Of a stretch of DNA of 64,000 nucleotides, positions 26,670 to 35,576 are shown piece by piece (the first letter of the stretch is position 1; every line of letters begins with the position of its first letter). Source of the DNA: Puniceicoccaceae bacterium. Its GTDB lineage: Bacteria; Verrucomicrobiota; Verrucomicrobiia; Opitutales; Opitutaceae. The position numbers and the translations under genes are program-made. The notes under the pieces were generated by a model, which saw only the letters and a program-made list of their open reading frames with translations, did no database searches and was not told the DNA's origin. The DNA is taken from positions 1 through 64,000 of the forward strand of contig REEB01000129.1 in assembly GCA_007695295.1 (NCBI GenBank), in the 5' to 3' direction.

Positions 26670-27659
26670 TTAGCCGGGAAAACCGTCGGGGTGGGTGCTG
26701 TGCCAGGCCCAGGCGGTTTCGACGATCGGCTTGGCCTGCCCGAACTTCGGCTTCCATCCGAGTTCGGCGGCGGCGAGCGAGGAATCGGCGTAGAGGGCCG
26801 GCGGATCGCCCGCGCGGCGCGGGCCGAAACGGTGGGGAACCTTGAGTCCGCTGACTTCCTCGACGGCGTTGATGATCTCGAGGACGGAGAAGGGATGGCC
26901 GGTGCCGAGGTTGTAGAAGAGTGCGCGCCCGGGGCGCCCGAGCCGGTCGAAGACGGCGATGTGGGCACGGCTGAGGTCGTCGACATGCACGTAGTCGCGC
27001 AGGCAGGTGCCGTCCGGGGTGGGGTAGTCGTTGCCGAAGACAGTCAGCTCGGGGCCCTTGCCTTGGGCGGCGGTGATGGCGAGCGGGATGAGATGGGTTT
27101 CGGGGTCGTGGTGTTCGCCGATGGCGCCGTCTTCGGAGGCGCCGGCGGCATTGAAGTACCGGAAAGCCGCGAAACTCAGTTCACCCGCCGCGGCGAGGGC
27201 GCGGAGGGCGTGCTCGATGTCGAGCTTGGTCCGGCCGTAGGGATTGATGGGGTGCTGCGGGGTGGTTTCGACGATCGGGAGCGTTTCGGGAACGCCGAAA
27301 GTGGCACAGGTGGACGAAAAAACAAAGCGGCGGACGTCTGCATCGACCATGGCCTTGAGCAGGTGAAGGGTGGCGGCGACGTTGTTGAGGTAGTATTTGA
27401 GCGGATCCTGGACCGACTCGCCGACATAGGCGAAGGCGGCGAAGTGCATGACCAGCTCGATCTTTTCCTCCTTCAGCACCCGCCCGACGAATCCCTCGTC
27501 GCCGAGGTCGCCTTCGTAAAACGGCGTCTTCGGCAGGAGCGCGGCGCGGTGGCCGAAGACGAGGTTGTCGAGCACCACCGGCTCATGGCCGGCGGAGATC
27601 AGTTGGCGAACACAGTGACTGCCGATGTAGCCGGCGCCGCCCACGACGAGGACCTTCAT
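26670..27659 (-). CDS. galE: UDP-glucose 4-epimerase
   Basis: A 329-residue short-chain dehydrogenase-type epimerase that interconverts UDP-glucose and UDP-galactose. It shows VVGGAGYIGSHCVRQL (NAD binding), LDNLVFGHRAAL, VMHFAAFAYVGESVQDPLKYY, SSTCATFG in the place of the usual SSSAT(V/Y)YG, NPYGRTKLDIEHAL with the YxxxK catalytic pair, FRYFNAAGASEDGAIGEHHDPETHLIPL, and DYPTPDGTCLRDYVHVDDLSRAH. All key residues are present. It is divergent from the ketosynthase gene, the two starts being 83 bases apart. UDP-galactose is needed for exopolysaccharide or envelope glycans, which fits the nearby PEP-CTERM gene, but no linkage is proven. Confidence 0.96.
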   Translation of the reverse strand: MKVLVVGGAGYIGSHCVRQLISAGHEPVVLDNLVFGHRAALLPKTPFYEGDLGDEGFVGRVLKEEKIELVMHFAAFAYVGESVQDPLKYYLNNVAATLHLLKAMVDADVRRFVFSSTCATFGVPETLPIVETTPQHPINPYGRTKLDIEHALRALAAAGELSFAAFRYFNAAGASEDGAIGEHHDPETHLIPLAITAAQGKGPELTVFGNDYPTPDGTCLRDYVHVDDLSRAHIAVFDRLGRPGRALFYNLGTGHPFSVLEIINAVEEVSGLKVPHRFGPRRAGDPPALYADSSLAAAELGWKPKFGQAKPIVETAWAWHSTHPDGFPG

Positions 27660-27742
27660 GGATGGTTTGTATTGGTTTGACCTGCGAACTGGCTAGGCAA
27701 AAGTTTGCCGGCTTGCACGCAGCACAGGACAACACCGCCACC

Positions 27743-28978
27743 ATGCAGACCAGCAGGATCGTCATCACCGGCGCCGGGCTGACCTCGCCGATCGGCAACA
27801 ACCTGGCCGAGATGCGGGCCAGCCTACTGGCCGGGCGCTCGGGGATCGAATTCATCGAGCTGCGCTACGTCGGCCAAGTGCCCGCCGGCGTCTGTCGCTT
27901 TGATCCGCTCAAGTATCAGAAGCGCAAGGACGTCCGCGTCGGCACGCGCGCGGGCAGTATTTCGATATACTGCGCCAACGAAGCCATTGCCGACGCCGGC
28001 GTGGACCTCGACGGGCTCGATCGCGAACGGGTCGGCATCTATGTTGGCACGACCGAGCACGGCAACGTCGAAACGGAAAACGAGATCTACAACCTCTCGC
28101 AGTTCAATTACGATACCAAGTTCTGGTCGCACCACCACAACCCGCGCACGGTGGCGAACAACCCGGCCGGGGAAGCCTCGCTCAACCTTGGCATCACCGG
28201 GCCCGCCTACGCCATCGGCGCGGCCTGTGCGGCGGGCAACGCCGGCATCATCCAGGCCGCGCAGATGCTGCGGCTCGGCGAAGTCGACGTGGCGATCGCG
28301 GGGGGCGTTTCAGAAAGCATCCACACCTTCGGAATCTTCGCGGCCTTCCGCAGCCAAGGGGCGCTCGCCAGCCACGAGGATCCGACCAAGGCGAGCCGGC
28401 CCTTTGACCGCAAGCGCAACGGCATCGTGGTCAGTGAGGGCGGCTGCCTCTACGTGCTCGAGCGGCTCGAAGACGCCCTCGCCCGGGGCGCGCGCATCTA
28501 CGGCGAAGTTGCCTCCTACCACATCAACTCGGACGCCACCGACTACGTGCTGCCCAACGCCACCCGTCAGGCCGCCTGCATGCGGCAGGCTTTGAAAAAA
28601 GGAGGCTTCGCGCCGGGGGACATCCAGATCGTCAACATGCACGCCACGTCCACGCCACAGGGCGACATCCAGGAGTGCCAAGCGGTCAAGGAAATCTTCG
28701 GTGAATCGCCCGAAACCTGGGTCAATAACACGAAAAGCTTCATCGGCCATGCCATGGGGGCGGCCGGCGCCCTCGAGCTGGCCGGCAATCTGCCTGCGTT
28801 CGAGGACCACCTGGTACACCCCACCATCAACGTGGAGGATCTTGATCCGGATTGCTCCGTTCCGAACCTCGTCCTTGACAAACCGCGCCGGGTAAATCGG
28901 GTTGACGCTCTCTTGAACAACTCCTTTGGTATGCTCGGCATCAATTCCACTCTCATCATCACCCGGTATACCGACTGA
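27743..28978 (+). CDS. Beta-ketoacyl-ACP synthase (KAS II/FabF-like)
   Basis: A 411-residue condensing enzyme that extends acyl-ACP with malonyl-ACP. The catalytic triad is visible: cysteine in YAIGAACAAGNAGI, histidines in NMHATSTPQGD and NNTKSFIGHAMGAAGALE. The C-terminal NNSFGMLGINSTLI is typical. It is less like housekeeping FabF in its N-terminal half (EFIELRYVGQVPAGVC, FWSHHHNPRTVANNPAGEAS), so a specialised role is possible. The start at 27743 was chosen because it gives the family N-terminus RIVITGAGLTSPIG; an earlier TTG/GTG extension is unlikely. An acyl carrier protein gene follows 22 bases after it and a terminator after that, defining a two-gene operon. Confidence 0.92.
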   Translation: MQTSRIVITGAGLTSPIGNNLAEMRASLLAGRSGIEFIELRYVGQVPAGVCRFDPLKYQKRKDVRVGTRAGSISIYCANEAIADAGVDLDGLDRERVGIYVGTTEHGNVETENEIYNLSQFNYDTKFWSHHHNPRTVANNPAGEASLNLGITGPAYAIGAACAAGNAGIIQAAQMLRLGEVDVAIAGGVSESIHTFGIFAAFRSQGALASHEDPTKASRPFDRKRNGIVVSEGGCLYVLERLEDALARGARIYGEVASYHINSDATDYVLPNATRQAACMRQALKKGGFAPGDIQIVNMHATSTPQGDIQECQAVKEIFGESPETWVNNTKSFIGHAMGAAGALELAGNLPAFEDHLVHPTINVEDLDPDCSVPNLVLDKPRRVNRVDALLNNSFGMLGINSTLIITRYTD

Positions 28979-29000
28979 CCAAACCCATCGCTCCCACCTT

Positions 29001-29261
29001 ATGACGAAAGAAGAATGCAAGAAACTGGTTCTCGACATCATCGCCGACATTGCGCCGGATGAGGACCTGTCGGACATCAAGCCGGACGTCCGGCTCCGAG
29101 ACCAGCTTCAGCTCGATTCGATGGATTTCCTCGATATCGTGATGGAGTTGCGCAAACGCCACGGGATCGAAGTTCCGGAAGCCGACTACATCCACTTGGC
29201 CTCGCTCGACAGTTGCGCCGATTACCTGACGCCCAAGTTCCAGGCTCTGGCCAGCAAATAA
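29001..29261 (+). CDS. Acyl carrier protein
   Basis: An 86-residue acidic carrier protein. The phosphopantetheine attachment serine is in LQLDSMDFLDIVMELRKRHGIEVPEADY, the expected helix II context. The N-terminal helix is KEECKKLVLDIIADIAPDED. This is not the usual AcpP sequence (which reads DSLD), so it is probably dedicated to the ketosynthase encoded 22 bases upstream. The operon could make a specialised fatty acyl chain, for example for a membrane lipid or surface pigment. Confidence 0.92.
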   Translation: MTKEECKKLVLDIIADIAPDEDLSDIKPDVRLRDQLQLDSMDFLDIVMELRKRHGIEVPEADYIHLASLDSCADYLTPKFQALASK

Positions 29262-29294
29262 CCACCCGCCGGCAACGGCGAGCCAGCATTTCAG

Positions 29295-29318
29295 GCGGTC
29301 CCGCGGGGCCGCTTTTTT
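29295..29318 (+). terminator. Rho-independent terminator after the ACP gene
   Basis: A GCGGTCC/GGGCCGC stem (one G-T pair) closes a CGCG loop and is followed by six T residues. It lies 33 bases after the ACP stop. Confidence 0.85.
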
Positions 29319-29482
29319 CATGCCCGGACGCGACCGCCGATCGCCGCGCATCGATGGCGGCGGCGTGGTGGTGAGGCAATGCAGGCCCAGTGAAAGCCCG
29401 TCCGGTGAATCGCCCGCTTTTTCGAAAAGATAGAACAGACCGGTAATAAATCGGTAACAAGGATTCCGTAAGCTGGGGGCCT

Positions 29483-29893
29483 ATGAAGACGACTTCCAAC
29501 CCACTTACTGCGGCGCCCACCCGCTTTCGGACCCTTTTGACCTGGGCCGTGCTCCTGCTGCTGCTGGTGGCAATCACGACCTGGCTGCTGGCCATGGCGG
29601 AAGGAACCATGGCGGCGGGGTTTTTGGTGCTGGGGACGGCCATGGCGCTGCTCGGTGCGCTGCTCATCCAGGAGGCCAGGGGCCAGCGACCTTCCTATAT
29701 CCACCGCGGCAGGGCGAACGTGCGGGCGCGGCGCAATCCCATCGAAGAAACCACCGACCTTCTTCCTGATCTCCCCACGGGCCTGGTCCTGCCCTATGCC
29801 GTGCAGCGGCGTTTGGCGATGCGCGGGCTGGTGGTGCGGGCCCGGCGTCCCGGACGTGCCAAACGGAGCCTGGAAACCACTTTGTCGGCCTGA
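29483..29893 (+). CDS. Small two-segment membrane protein, unknown
   Basis: A 136-residue protein with two adjacent membrane segments at residues ~16-37 (RTLLTWAVLLLLLVAITTWLL) and ~42-62, then a basic, arginine-rich cytoplasmic tail (RRNPIEETTDLLPDLPTGLVLPYAVQRRLAMRG). No family is recognised. It is preceded by a relatively AT-rich stretch (29430-29470) that may carry its promoter, and followed after 80 bases by a strong hairpin, so it is probably a single-gene unit. Confidence 0.6.
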   Translation: MKTTSNPLTAAPTRFRTLLTWAVLLLLLVAITTWLLAMAEGTMAAGFLVLGTAMALLGALLIQEARGQRPSYIHRGRANVRARRNPIEETTDLLPDLPTGLVLPYAVQRRLAMRGLVVRARRPGRAKRSLETTLSA

Positions 29894-29973
29894 ACGCCAT
29901 GCCCTCATCGGCAGCTTTGTTTTCGCCCGGACCAGCAGCGTCCGGAGCGTCAGGCAAGGACACCATCGAGCGG

Positions 29974-30003
29974 CCGCCGCCGGCTTCGCGCCGGCGGCGG
30001 TTT
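29974..30003 (+). terminator. GC-rich hairpin, probable terminator
   Basis: An 11-pair all-GC stem, CCGCCGCCGGC with GCCGGCGGCGG and loop TTCGC, followed by only three T residues. It lies 80 bases after the small membrane protein gene and 80 bases before the next start. The short T-tract makes termination less certain. Confidence 0.55.
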
Positions 30004-30084
30004 GCCGGGGCCGCGGCGGGAGGTCACCCGGAGCGACCTTACTCCCCGATTGCACCCGGACGGAAAGTCGGTCAGCCTTCCCTC

Positions 30085-31557
30085 GTGATTCGTCTCACCA
30101 GGCTTTTCCTGATGCTTTTGGCTGGGGGAGTGAGCGCCGTCGCTCACTCGGCCATCGAGGCTTTCGAAGACGGACTTCTGGCCCTGGAAACGGAAGGCGA
30201 TGCCGTCGGAGCGATCCGGCACTTCGAGCGTGCCTTGCAGGACCCACGGTTGGAGCCGGGAGAACGGGCCGAGACCCTCTACCGCCTCGGAGCCTCCCGG
30301 CTGCTGGCCGGCGACGCGGCCGGCGCAGGTGAAACCTGGGGCCGTTTGCGGCGTGAGTTCGGAGCCGCAAATCCGTGGGCGGCGTTGGCGGCGCTGCATC
30401 CCGCCGGGGTCGGGGATCCCCGGTTTTCGCCCGCCGATTGGCACCATGGGCGCCACGACATTTACCGCATCCTCGTGGGGCAGGGCGAGGAGCTGGGGTA
30501 TTTTCTGATTCATTGGATGCTGCCCGATCCGCAGGAGGCCGAGAACTGGCGGGTGACCACCATCACCAGCTTGGGATGGGGCAGCAGCCGGCGGATCAGC
30601 CAGACCGACTCCCTCATCAATCGGGAAACAATGCTCCCGTCGCGGATTTCCAGCCACTCCATCCTGGGAGAATTTGAGATCCTCGCCACCGATGCCGGCA
30701 CCGCTGAATTGCGCCGGGCCGGCACCGAGGAAGTCCAGACCCAGTTTGCCAGTGAAACACCGCTCTATGACTTCGCCTCCCACTATTACATGCTTGAACG
30801 CCTGCCGCTGGCCGAGGACTACCGGGCCGGATTCTCCATGCTGGCGACGATGTTCATGCTCCCGCTGGAAGTGCGTTTGCGGACGGAGGGGAGGGAAACC
30901 CTTGCTTGGCGTGATCGGTCCGTGGACACGTGGCGCGTCCGCATGGAGTTCCAACACGGCGGCCAACAGATGATGAACGGCGTCTACTGGGTCGAAACCG
31001 AGCCGCCCAACCGACTCATCAGGTCCGACCAAGGCACCATGCTGATCGAACTGGCCGAGCAACGAACCCTGCCGCCGCACCGCCCTTCGCAATTGACATT
31101 TCATCAGGGCCGGCTCGGTTTCACCCTGCCCGCGGGTCATGCTTGGGTTCGGCGGGAACCCCGGGGACGCTTCGACGAAGCCCACGACATTATCTCTCTT
31201 GATGGCCGCGTTTTCGCGACCTTGGCGGTTGGCATGATGGACGAACAGGAGAACTCCTCCCCGGGAGCCATCGTCGACGAGGATCTGGTCGTGCTCGAGC
31301 GTTCCCTGCGCAACTACACGAAACGACCCGATTCCCGGCGCGAAGTCCGGCAGGGCCGCTGGACGCGGATCGATCTGCGGGGCGATTATGAGGACGACGG
31401 CGTGCCGCGCACGGAAGCCCGCGTTTACTGGGTGGCGGATCGTACGGTGGTTCTCTTTGTCATGGTCGGAGAGCGCAAGGCCGGCAACCGCATCAACGAG
31501 ACCTTTGAAAGCATTCTGGGCAGCTTTGGCGAGGCGGACGAAAGGGGTGAAGGATGA
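30085..31557 (+). CDS. Exported protein with TPR-like N-terminus, co-transcribed with a two-component system
   Basis: A 490-residue protein starting with GTG and an immediate signal peptide (RLTRLFLMLLAGGVSAVAHS). Residues ~25-85 form TPR-like helices (LETEGDAVGAIRHFERALQDP, AETLYRLGASRLLAGDAAGAGETWGRL). The remaining ~400 residues are beta-rich and unrecognised, with two long regions that look repetitive in secondary structure. An in-frame upstream ATG at 29899 would place a GC hairpin and low-complexity residues in the protein, so it was rejected. The stop overlaps the histidine kinase start by four bases (ATGA), which suggests the protein is linked to signal sensing by that kinase. Confidence 0.7.
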   Translation: MIRLTRLFLMLLAGGVSAVAHSAIEAFEDGLLALETEGDAVGAIRHFERALQDPRLEPGERAETLYRLGASRLLAGDAAGAGETWGRLRREFGAANPWAALAALHPAGVGDPRFSPADWHHGRHDIYRILVGQGEELGYFLIHWMLPDPQEAENWRVTTITSLGWGSSRRISQTDSLINRETMLPSRISSHSILGEFEILATDAGTAELRRAGTEEVQTQFASETPLYDFASHYYMLERLPLAEDYRAGFSMLATMFMLPLEVRLRTEGRETLAWRDRSVDTWRVRMEFQHGGQQMMNGVYWVETEPPNRLIRSDQGTMLIELAEQRTLPPHRPSQLTFHQGRLGFTLPAGHAWVRREPRGRFDEAHDIISLDGRVFATLAVGMMDEQENSSPGAIVDEDLVVLERSLRNYTKRPDSRREVRQGRWTRIDLRGDYEDDGVPRTEARVYWVADRTVVLFVMVGERKAGNRINETFESILGSFGEADERGEG

Positions 31558-33611
31558 GACGCCGGAGGTTTCTCTCCGACCAGGCCCCTGATCCTCTCCG
31601 GCCACTCCTTTTTTGGGTGGGTGGAGCGGTCGGGATTCCGGTCATTCTTCTGATCTGGTTCATGGCCCGGGCGGCCCAGAATGAAAGCGCCGTGCTCGAA
31701 CAGCAGGTGGTGAGCGCCCACCGGGAAGTGCTCCGTGGGCTCACGAAGAGTTTTCAGGAATCCGTCATGGGGATCCCGGGCCAGATCGAGAACTCCACGG
31801 ACTGGAGCCGGCGGGCGGCGACTTGGGGCATCGAGTCGACCGTCGACCTGGTCTTGGAGACGGACAATGACGGGCAGGCGCGTTTTCCCGTGCCCGCGGC
31901 GGAAGAGAGCACTCCGGATCCCGCGCTGGCGGATTTTCTCCTCGCCCTGGAAGCCTTGCCGGACCCGGCCCGGGCCGAGCAGGCGAAAGCCCTGCTGGAG
32001 ACGGTCCGCGCCACCGCCGCCACCGCCGGCCTGCGCTGGAAAGCCCGCCACCACCTGCTGGGGTTGGCCGAAGAGGACGAACGGGACCGGGAGGCCGTCG
32101 GCTTACGAGCCGACATTCGCGCTGCCCTGGAAAGTGGATCGCTCGATCCGCGGTCCTCCGGCGACGCGGTATCCGTTCTGCTGCGGCACTTGGCCGAAGG
32201 TTGGGCGGGGGAGGAGGAATGGCTGTTAACGGCCGATGTGGTCGAAGGCCGGTATCCGCCCGGGCTGCCGGTGGGGCTGCGGATTGCGGGAGCACGCCGC
32301 CTGCTGGAGAACCCGTCCCCCGGGATTTCGGCAGACCGGATAGCGCGCCTGGAGGCCCACTACAGCGTCTGGGAGCGTTCGGAGCGGCTGGCTTCCGCCG
32401 GTCTCAGCTACCTTTGGGAGCGCCACCATCCGCCGACCCGGATCGCCCAAGATGGGGAGGAGGTTTTCCTCAAATGGGTCAGGTCGGGCGACCGGCGCAT
32501 CGTGCTGGGCCGGACTTGGGAAAGCCTCGTCGCGGACCTCGAAGCACACTTTCCCCGCGAACCCGTCGAACACGCCCGCCTGCGTGTGACCGACGGAGCC
32601 GGCGCCACCCTGCACGGGGCCGAGCCGCCCGATCATGCCATGCGCGTGGTGAGCTTTCTCGACTTTTACGTGCCGGGCTGGAAAGCGGAGATTTGGACGG
32701 CCCGGGACTCGGGCATGCTCTCGAGAACCCGCTGGTCGGCCTGGATGGTTTACGGCACCGGGGTGGCCTTGGTGGGCTTCGTGCTCTTGGTGGGAGTGGC
32801 GGCGATGCGCGCCCTCAGTCAGCAGATCCGACTCAACTCGCTGAAAAACGACTTCATCGGGACCGTCTCCCATGAACTCAAGACGCCTCTGGCCTCGATG
32901 CGCCTGCTGGTGGACACCCTCCTGGAAGGCCGTTACCGCGACTCCACTCAAGTGCGCGAGTACCTCGAACTCATCTGCCGGGAAAACCAGCGGCTGACTC
33001 GCCTGGTGGACAATTTTCTCACTTTTTCGCGAATGGAGCGCCGCCACTACACCTTTCATCCCGAGGCCGTCGATCCCGCGGAAGTCGCCCGTTATGCCGC
33101 CGGTGCGCTGGGCGCCCGCCTCCAGCCACCCACCTGCGCCTTCACCCTGGACTGCCCCGAAAACCTTCCGCCGGTCCGCGCGGATTTCGATTCGCTCGTC
33201 ACCGTTCTCATCAACCTGCTCGACAATGCCTGCAAATACTCCTCCGAACCACGGGAAGTCCGGCTGTGGATCGAAGTCGAAAATGACGCCGTCGTTTTCG
33301 CGGTGCGCGACAACGGACACGGTATTTCCAAGAGGGATCAGAAGCGGATCTTCGAACGCTTTTTCCAAGCCGACCGGCGGCTGGCGCGCTCCGCCGAGGG
33401 GTGTGGCTTGGGTCTGAGCATCGTCAAATTCATCGTCGACGGTCACCGCGGCACCATCTCCGTCGAGAGCGAGCCCGGCAAAGGATCGACCTTTCGGGTC
33501 GTCATCCCGCTGGCGCGCTCCGCTGACGACGACCGCAACGGCCCGCGCCAGCGGGACGCCTCCTCCCCGGAAGTTTCCCTTTCCCCCGCCGGCCGCGCCG
33601 CCGGCTCCTGA
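31554..33611 (+). CDS. Membrane sensor histidine kinase
   Basis: A 685-residue kinase. Membrane segments at residues ~17-38 and ~395-420 enclose an extracytoplasmic region of about 360 residues of unrecognised, mostly helical sequence. The kinase core follows: IGTVSHELKTPLASMRLLVDTLLEGRY with the phosphorylated histidine at about residue 440, then INLLDNACKYSS (N box), VRDNGHGISKRDQKRIFERFF (G1/F boxes) and GCGLGLSIVKFIVDGHRG (G2). No HAMP or PAS domain is apparent. It overlaps the upstream secreted protein gene and is followed 14 bases later by its response regulator, so the three genes form an operon. The large periplasmic part presumably reads an envelope signal. Confidence 0.93.
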   Translation: MRRRRFLSDQAPDPLRPLLFWVGGAVGIPVILLIWFMARAAQNESAVLEQQVVSAHREVLRGLTKSFQESVMGIPGQIENSTDWSRRAATWGIESTVDLVLETDNDGQARFPVPAAEESTPDPALADFLLALEALPDPARAEQAKALLETVRATAATAGLRWKARHHLLGLAEEDERDREAVGLRADIRAALESGSLDPRSSGDAVSVLLRHLAEGWAGEEEWLLTADVVEGRYPPGLPVGLRIAGARRLLENPSPGISADRIARLEAHYSVWERSERLASAGLSYLWERHHPPTRIAQDGEEVFLKWVRSGDRRIVLGRTWESLVADLEAHFPREPVEHARLRVTDGAGATLHGAEPPDHAMRVVSFLDFYVPGWKAEIWTARDSGMLSRTRWSAWMVYGTGVALVGFVLLVGVAAMRALSQQIRLNSLKNDFIGTVSHELKTPLASMRLLVDTLLEGRYRDSTQVREYLELICRENQRLTRLVDNFLTFSRMERRHYTFHPEAVDPAEVARYAAGALGARLQPPTCAFTLDCPENLPPVRADFDSLVTVLINLLDNACKYSSEPREVRLWIEVENDAVVFAVRDNGHGISKRDQKRIFERFFQADRRLARSAEGCGLGLSIVKFIVDGHRGTISVESEPGKGSTFRVVIPLARSADDDRNGPRQRDASSPEVSLSPAGRAAGS

Positions 33612-33625
33612 GCCGACATTCCGAT

Positions 33626-34321
33626 ATGAAGCCCTCCGGCGAAACCATTCTCATAGTCGAAGATGATCCCACCATGCTGCGGGGGTTGAAGGACAACTTT
33701 GAGTTCAAGGGCTACTGCGTGCGCACGGCTGCAGATGGCGAGGCCGGTCTCCTCGCCGCCCTCGAAGTCCGGCCCGACCTCATCGTACTCGACCTCATGC
33801 TGCCGAAAATGAACGGCTACGAAGTCTGCCGTCAGCTCCGGGAGCGCGGCCAGTCCATGCCCGTGATCATGCTCACCGCGAAGAGCCAGGAGGACGACAA
33901 GCTGCTCGGCCTGCACCTCGGGGCGGATGACTACGTGACCAAGCCCTTCAGCATCCGCGAGCTTCTGGCCCGGGTGGAGGCTTTCCTGCGCCGCCGCCGC
34001 CAGGAGCGTCCTCCGGAACTCACCTTTGGCCGGTTTCGCCTCGATCTCGATTCGCACCAGCTCATGAACGGCGGCTCCGAAGTTCAGCTCTCACCCAAGG
34101 AGTTCAACCTGCTCCGCTTTTTTCTCGAAAATCCCCATCGCGCCCACAGCCGCGAAGCCATCCTCAACGCCGTCTGGGGTTACGACGTGAGCGTGACCGA
34201 GCGCACCGTCGACCGGTTCGTCACCACCCTGAGGACCAAAATCGAACCGAATCCCAAAAGCCCCGTCCACCTCCTCACGGTGCGGGAGCTCGGCTACAAA
34301 TTCCGCCCCGAGGGGGCGTGA
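33626..34321 (+). CDS. OmpR/PhoB-family response regulator
   Basis: A 231-residue two-domain regulator. The receiver domain (residues ~7-120) shows ILIVEDD, the phospho-acceptor Asp56 in DLIVLDLMLPKMNGYEV, the switch threonine in VIMLTAKS and the lysine in DDYVTKPFS. The winged-helix DNA-binding domain (residues ~132-228) shows SPKEFNLLRFFLENPHRAHSREAILNAVWGY, TVDRFVTTLRTKIEPNP and VRELGYKFRPEG. It is the cognate partner of the kinase encoded 14 bases upstream. Its targets are unknown. It converges with hemH; the intervening 71 bases contain a weak hairpin (GCCTCC/GGAGGC). Confidence 0.95.
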   Translation: MKPSGETILIVEDDPTMLRGLKDNFEFKGYCVRTAADGEAGLLAALEVRPDLIVLDLMLPKMNGYEVCRQLRERGQSMPVIMLTAKSQEDDKLLGLHLGADDYVTKPFSIRELLARVEAFLRRRRQERPPELTFGRFRLDLDSHQLMNGGSEVQLSPKEFNLLRFFLENPHRAHSREAILNAVWGYDVSVTERTVDRFVTTLRTKIEPNPKSPVHLLTVRELGYKFRPEGA

Positions 34322-34392
34322 GAGCGATGACGTCGGTTGAATTTCGGTGCCTCCATGAAAACCTCGGAGGCGGATGGGCGGCATGGTCCGAT

Positions 34393-35445
34393 TCAGGCCG
34401 TGGTCGCCGCAGAGGCCTGCTCCTGGAAACGGCGCTCCCAGGAGGCGATCTTGCCGGCGAGGAAGGCGATCCAGTCGGGGTGTTCGTTGAGGCAAGGCAC
34501 CTGCTCGAAAAACTCGCCGCCCGCCTCCTTGAAGATCTCGCTCCCGCCGATGGCGATTTCCTCGAGCGTCTCCAGGCAGTCGGAGACGAAAGCCGGGGTC
34601 ATTACCAGCAGGCGGCGCACCCTTTCCGCGGCCAGCCGCTTGAGTTCGAAATCCGTGTACGGCTGCAACCATGGCTCGCCGGCGAGGCGGGACTGAAAAG
34701 AGATCGACCACTTTCCATCCGGAATACCCGACCGCTTTACAAACTCATACGTAGTATGGACGCACTGGGCACGATAGCAGACCTCATGCACTGGACTGCA
34801 TCTCCGGCAGCAGTCCGGGACCTTGAGGCAGTGCGCCTTGGAGGGGTCGCCTTTGCGGAGGTGTCGCTCCGGCACCCCGTGATAGCTGAAAAGAACATAG
34901 TCGTGGGGCTTTTCCAGCCAAGGGCGGGCGCTGGCGACGAGTGCGTCGAGGTAGGCCGGGTCGTTGTAAAACGGCGGCAGGGTGTCGATGCGAGGCCGCG
35001 GGTCGAGACGGTCCGCCACTTCGTGGACCCTCGCGACGACGGTTTCGTAGCTCGACATCGCGTAGTGCGGATAGAGCGGCACGAGGAAAACCTCACGCAC
35101 ACCCTCACGGTGGAGTTGGTTCAGGACTTCGGGGATCGAAGGCCGGCCGTAGCGCATGGCCAGCTCAATGCGGGCGCCGGTGGCGCGCGCGACTTTTTCC
35201 CGGACCGCCCGGCTGATCAAGAGCAGGGGCGAGCCTTCCGGTTTCCAGATGGTCTCATAGGCCTCGGCCGAGCGCTTGGGGCGGAAAGGCAGGATGAAAA
35301 GCCGGAGTACAAACTGCTGCAAAGGCTTGGGCAGATCCAGAACCCGGTCGTCGGACAGAAACTCCTTCAAATAGCGGCGGACATCCGGCACCGAGGGGGA
35401 GTCGGGCGATCCAAGATTGACGAGCAGAACGGCACGGTCTTTCAT
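34393..35445 (-). CDS. hemH: Ferrochelatase
   Basis: A 350-residue ferrochelatase, which inserts iron into porphyrin at the end of heme (or coproheme) synthesis. Recognisable parts are AVLLVNLGSPDSPSVPDVRRYLKEFLSD, LRYGRPSI-like AMRYGRPSIPEVL, VFLVPLYPHYAMSSYETV, YVLFSYHGVPERHLRKGDP with the iron-binding histidine, WSISFQSRLAGEPWLQPYTD, and RLLVMTPAFVSDCLETLEEI with the catalytic glutamate. A cysteine-rich stretch CLKVPDCCRRCSPVHEVCYRAQC in the middle could mark an iron-sulfur site. The start is at 35445; upstream codons are not protein-like. It is transcribed divergently from the ECF sigma gene. Confidence 0.96.
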   Translation of the reverse strand: MKDRAVLLVNLGSPDSPSVPDVRRYLKEFLSDDRVLDLPKPLQQFVLRLFILPFRPKRSAEAYETIWKPEGSPLLLISRAVREKVARATGARIELAMRYGRPSIPEVLNQLHREGVREVFLVPLYPHYAMSSYETVVARVHEVADRLDPRPRIDTLPPFYNDPAYLDALVASARPWLEKPHDYVLFSYHGVPERHLRKGDPSKAHCLKVPDCCRRCSPVHEVCYRAQCVHTTYEFVKRSGIPDGKWSISFQSRLAGEPWLQPYTDFELKRLAAERVRRLLVMTPAFVSDCLETLEEIAIGGSEIFKEAGGEFFEQVPCLNEHPDWIAFLAGKIASWERRFQEQASAATTA

Positions 35446-35576
35446 GGACGGGAACAAGGGGACGGCAGCATCGCTTGTCAAACCGGCGCAGTCGCCCGCG
35501 GCCCGCACGATCCGGCCGGCCGCCCCCGGGCGCACACCGGCGCAAGTTGGTGATAATGAAGAAGGAGGACAATTGC

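Noticed and set aside
29899-30084. ATG at 29899 as the start of the TPR-like protein
   Set aside because: It would include a strong GC hairpin and low-complexity residues before the signal peptide; GTG 30085 puts the signal peptide at the N-terminus.
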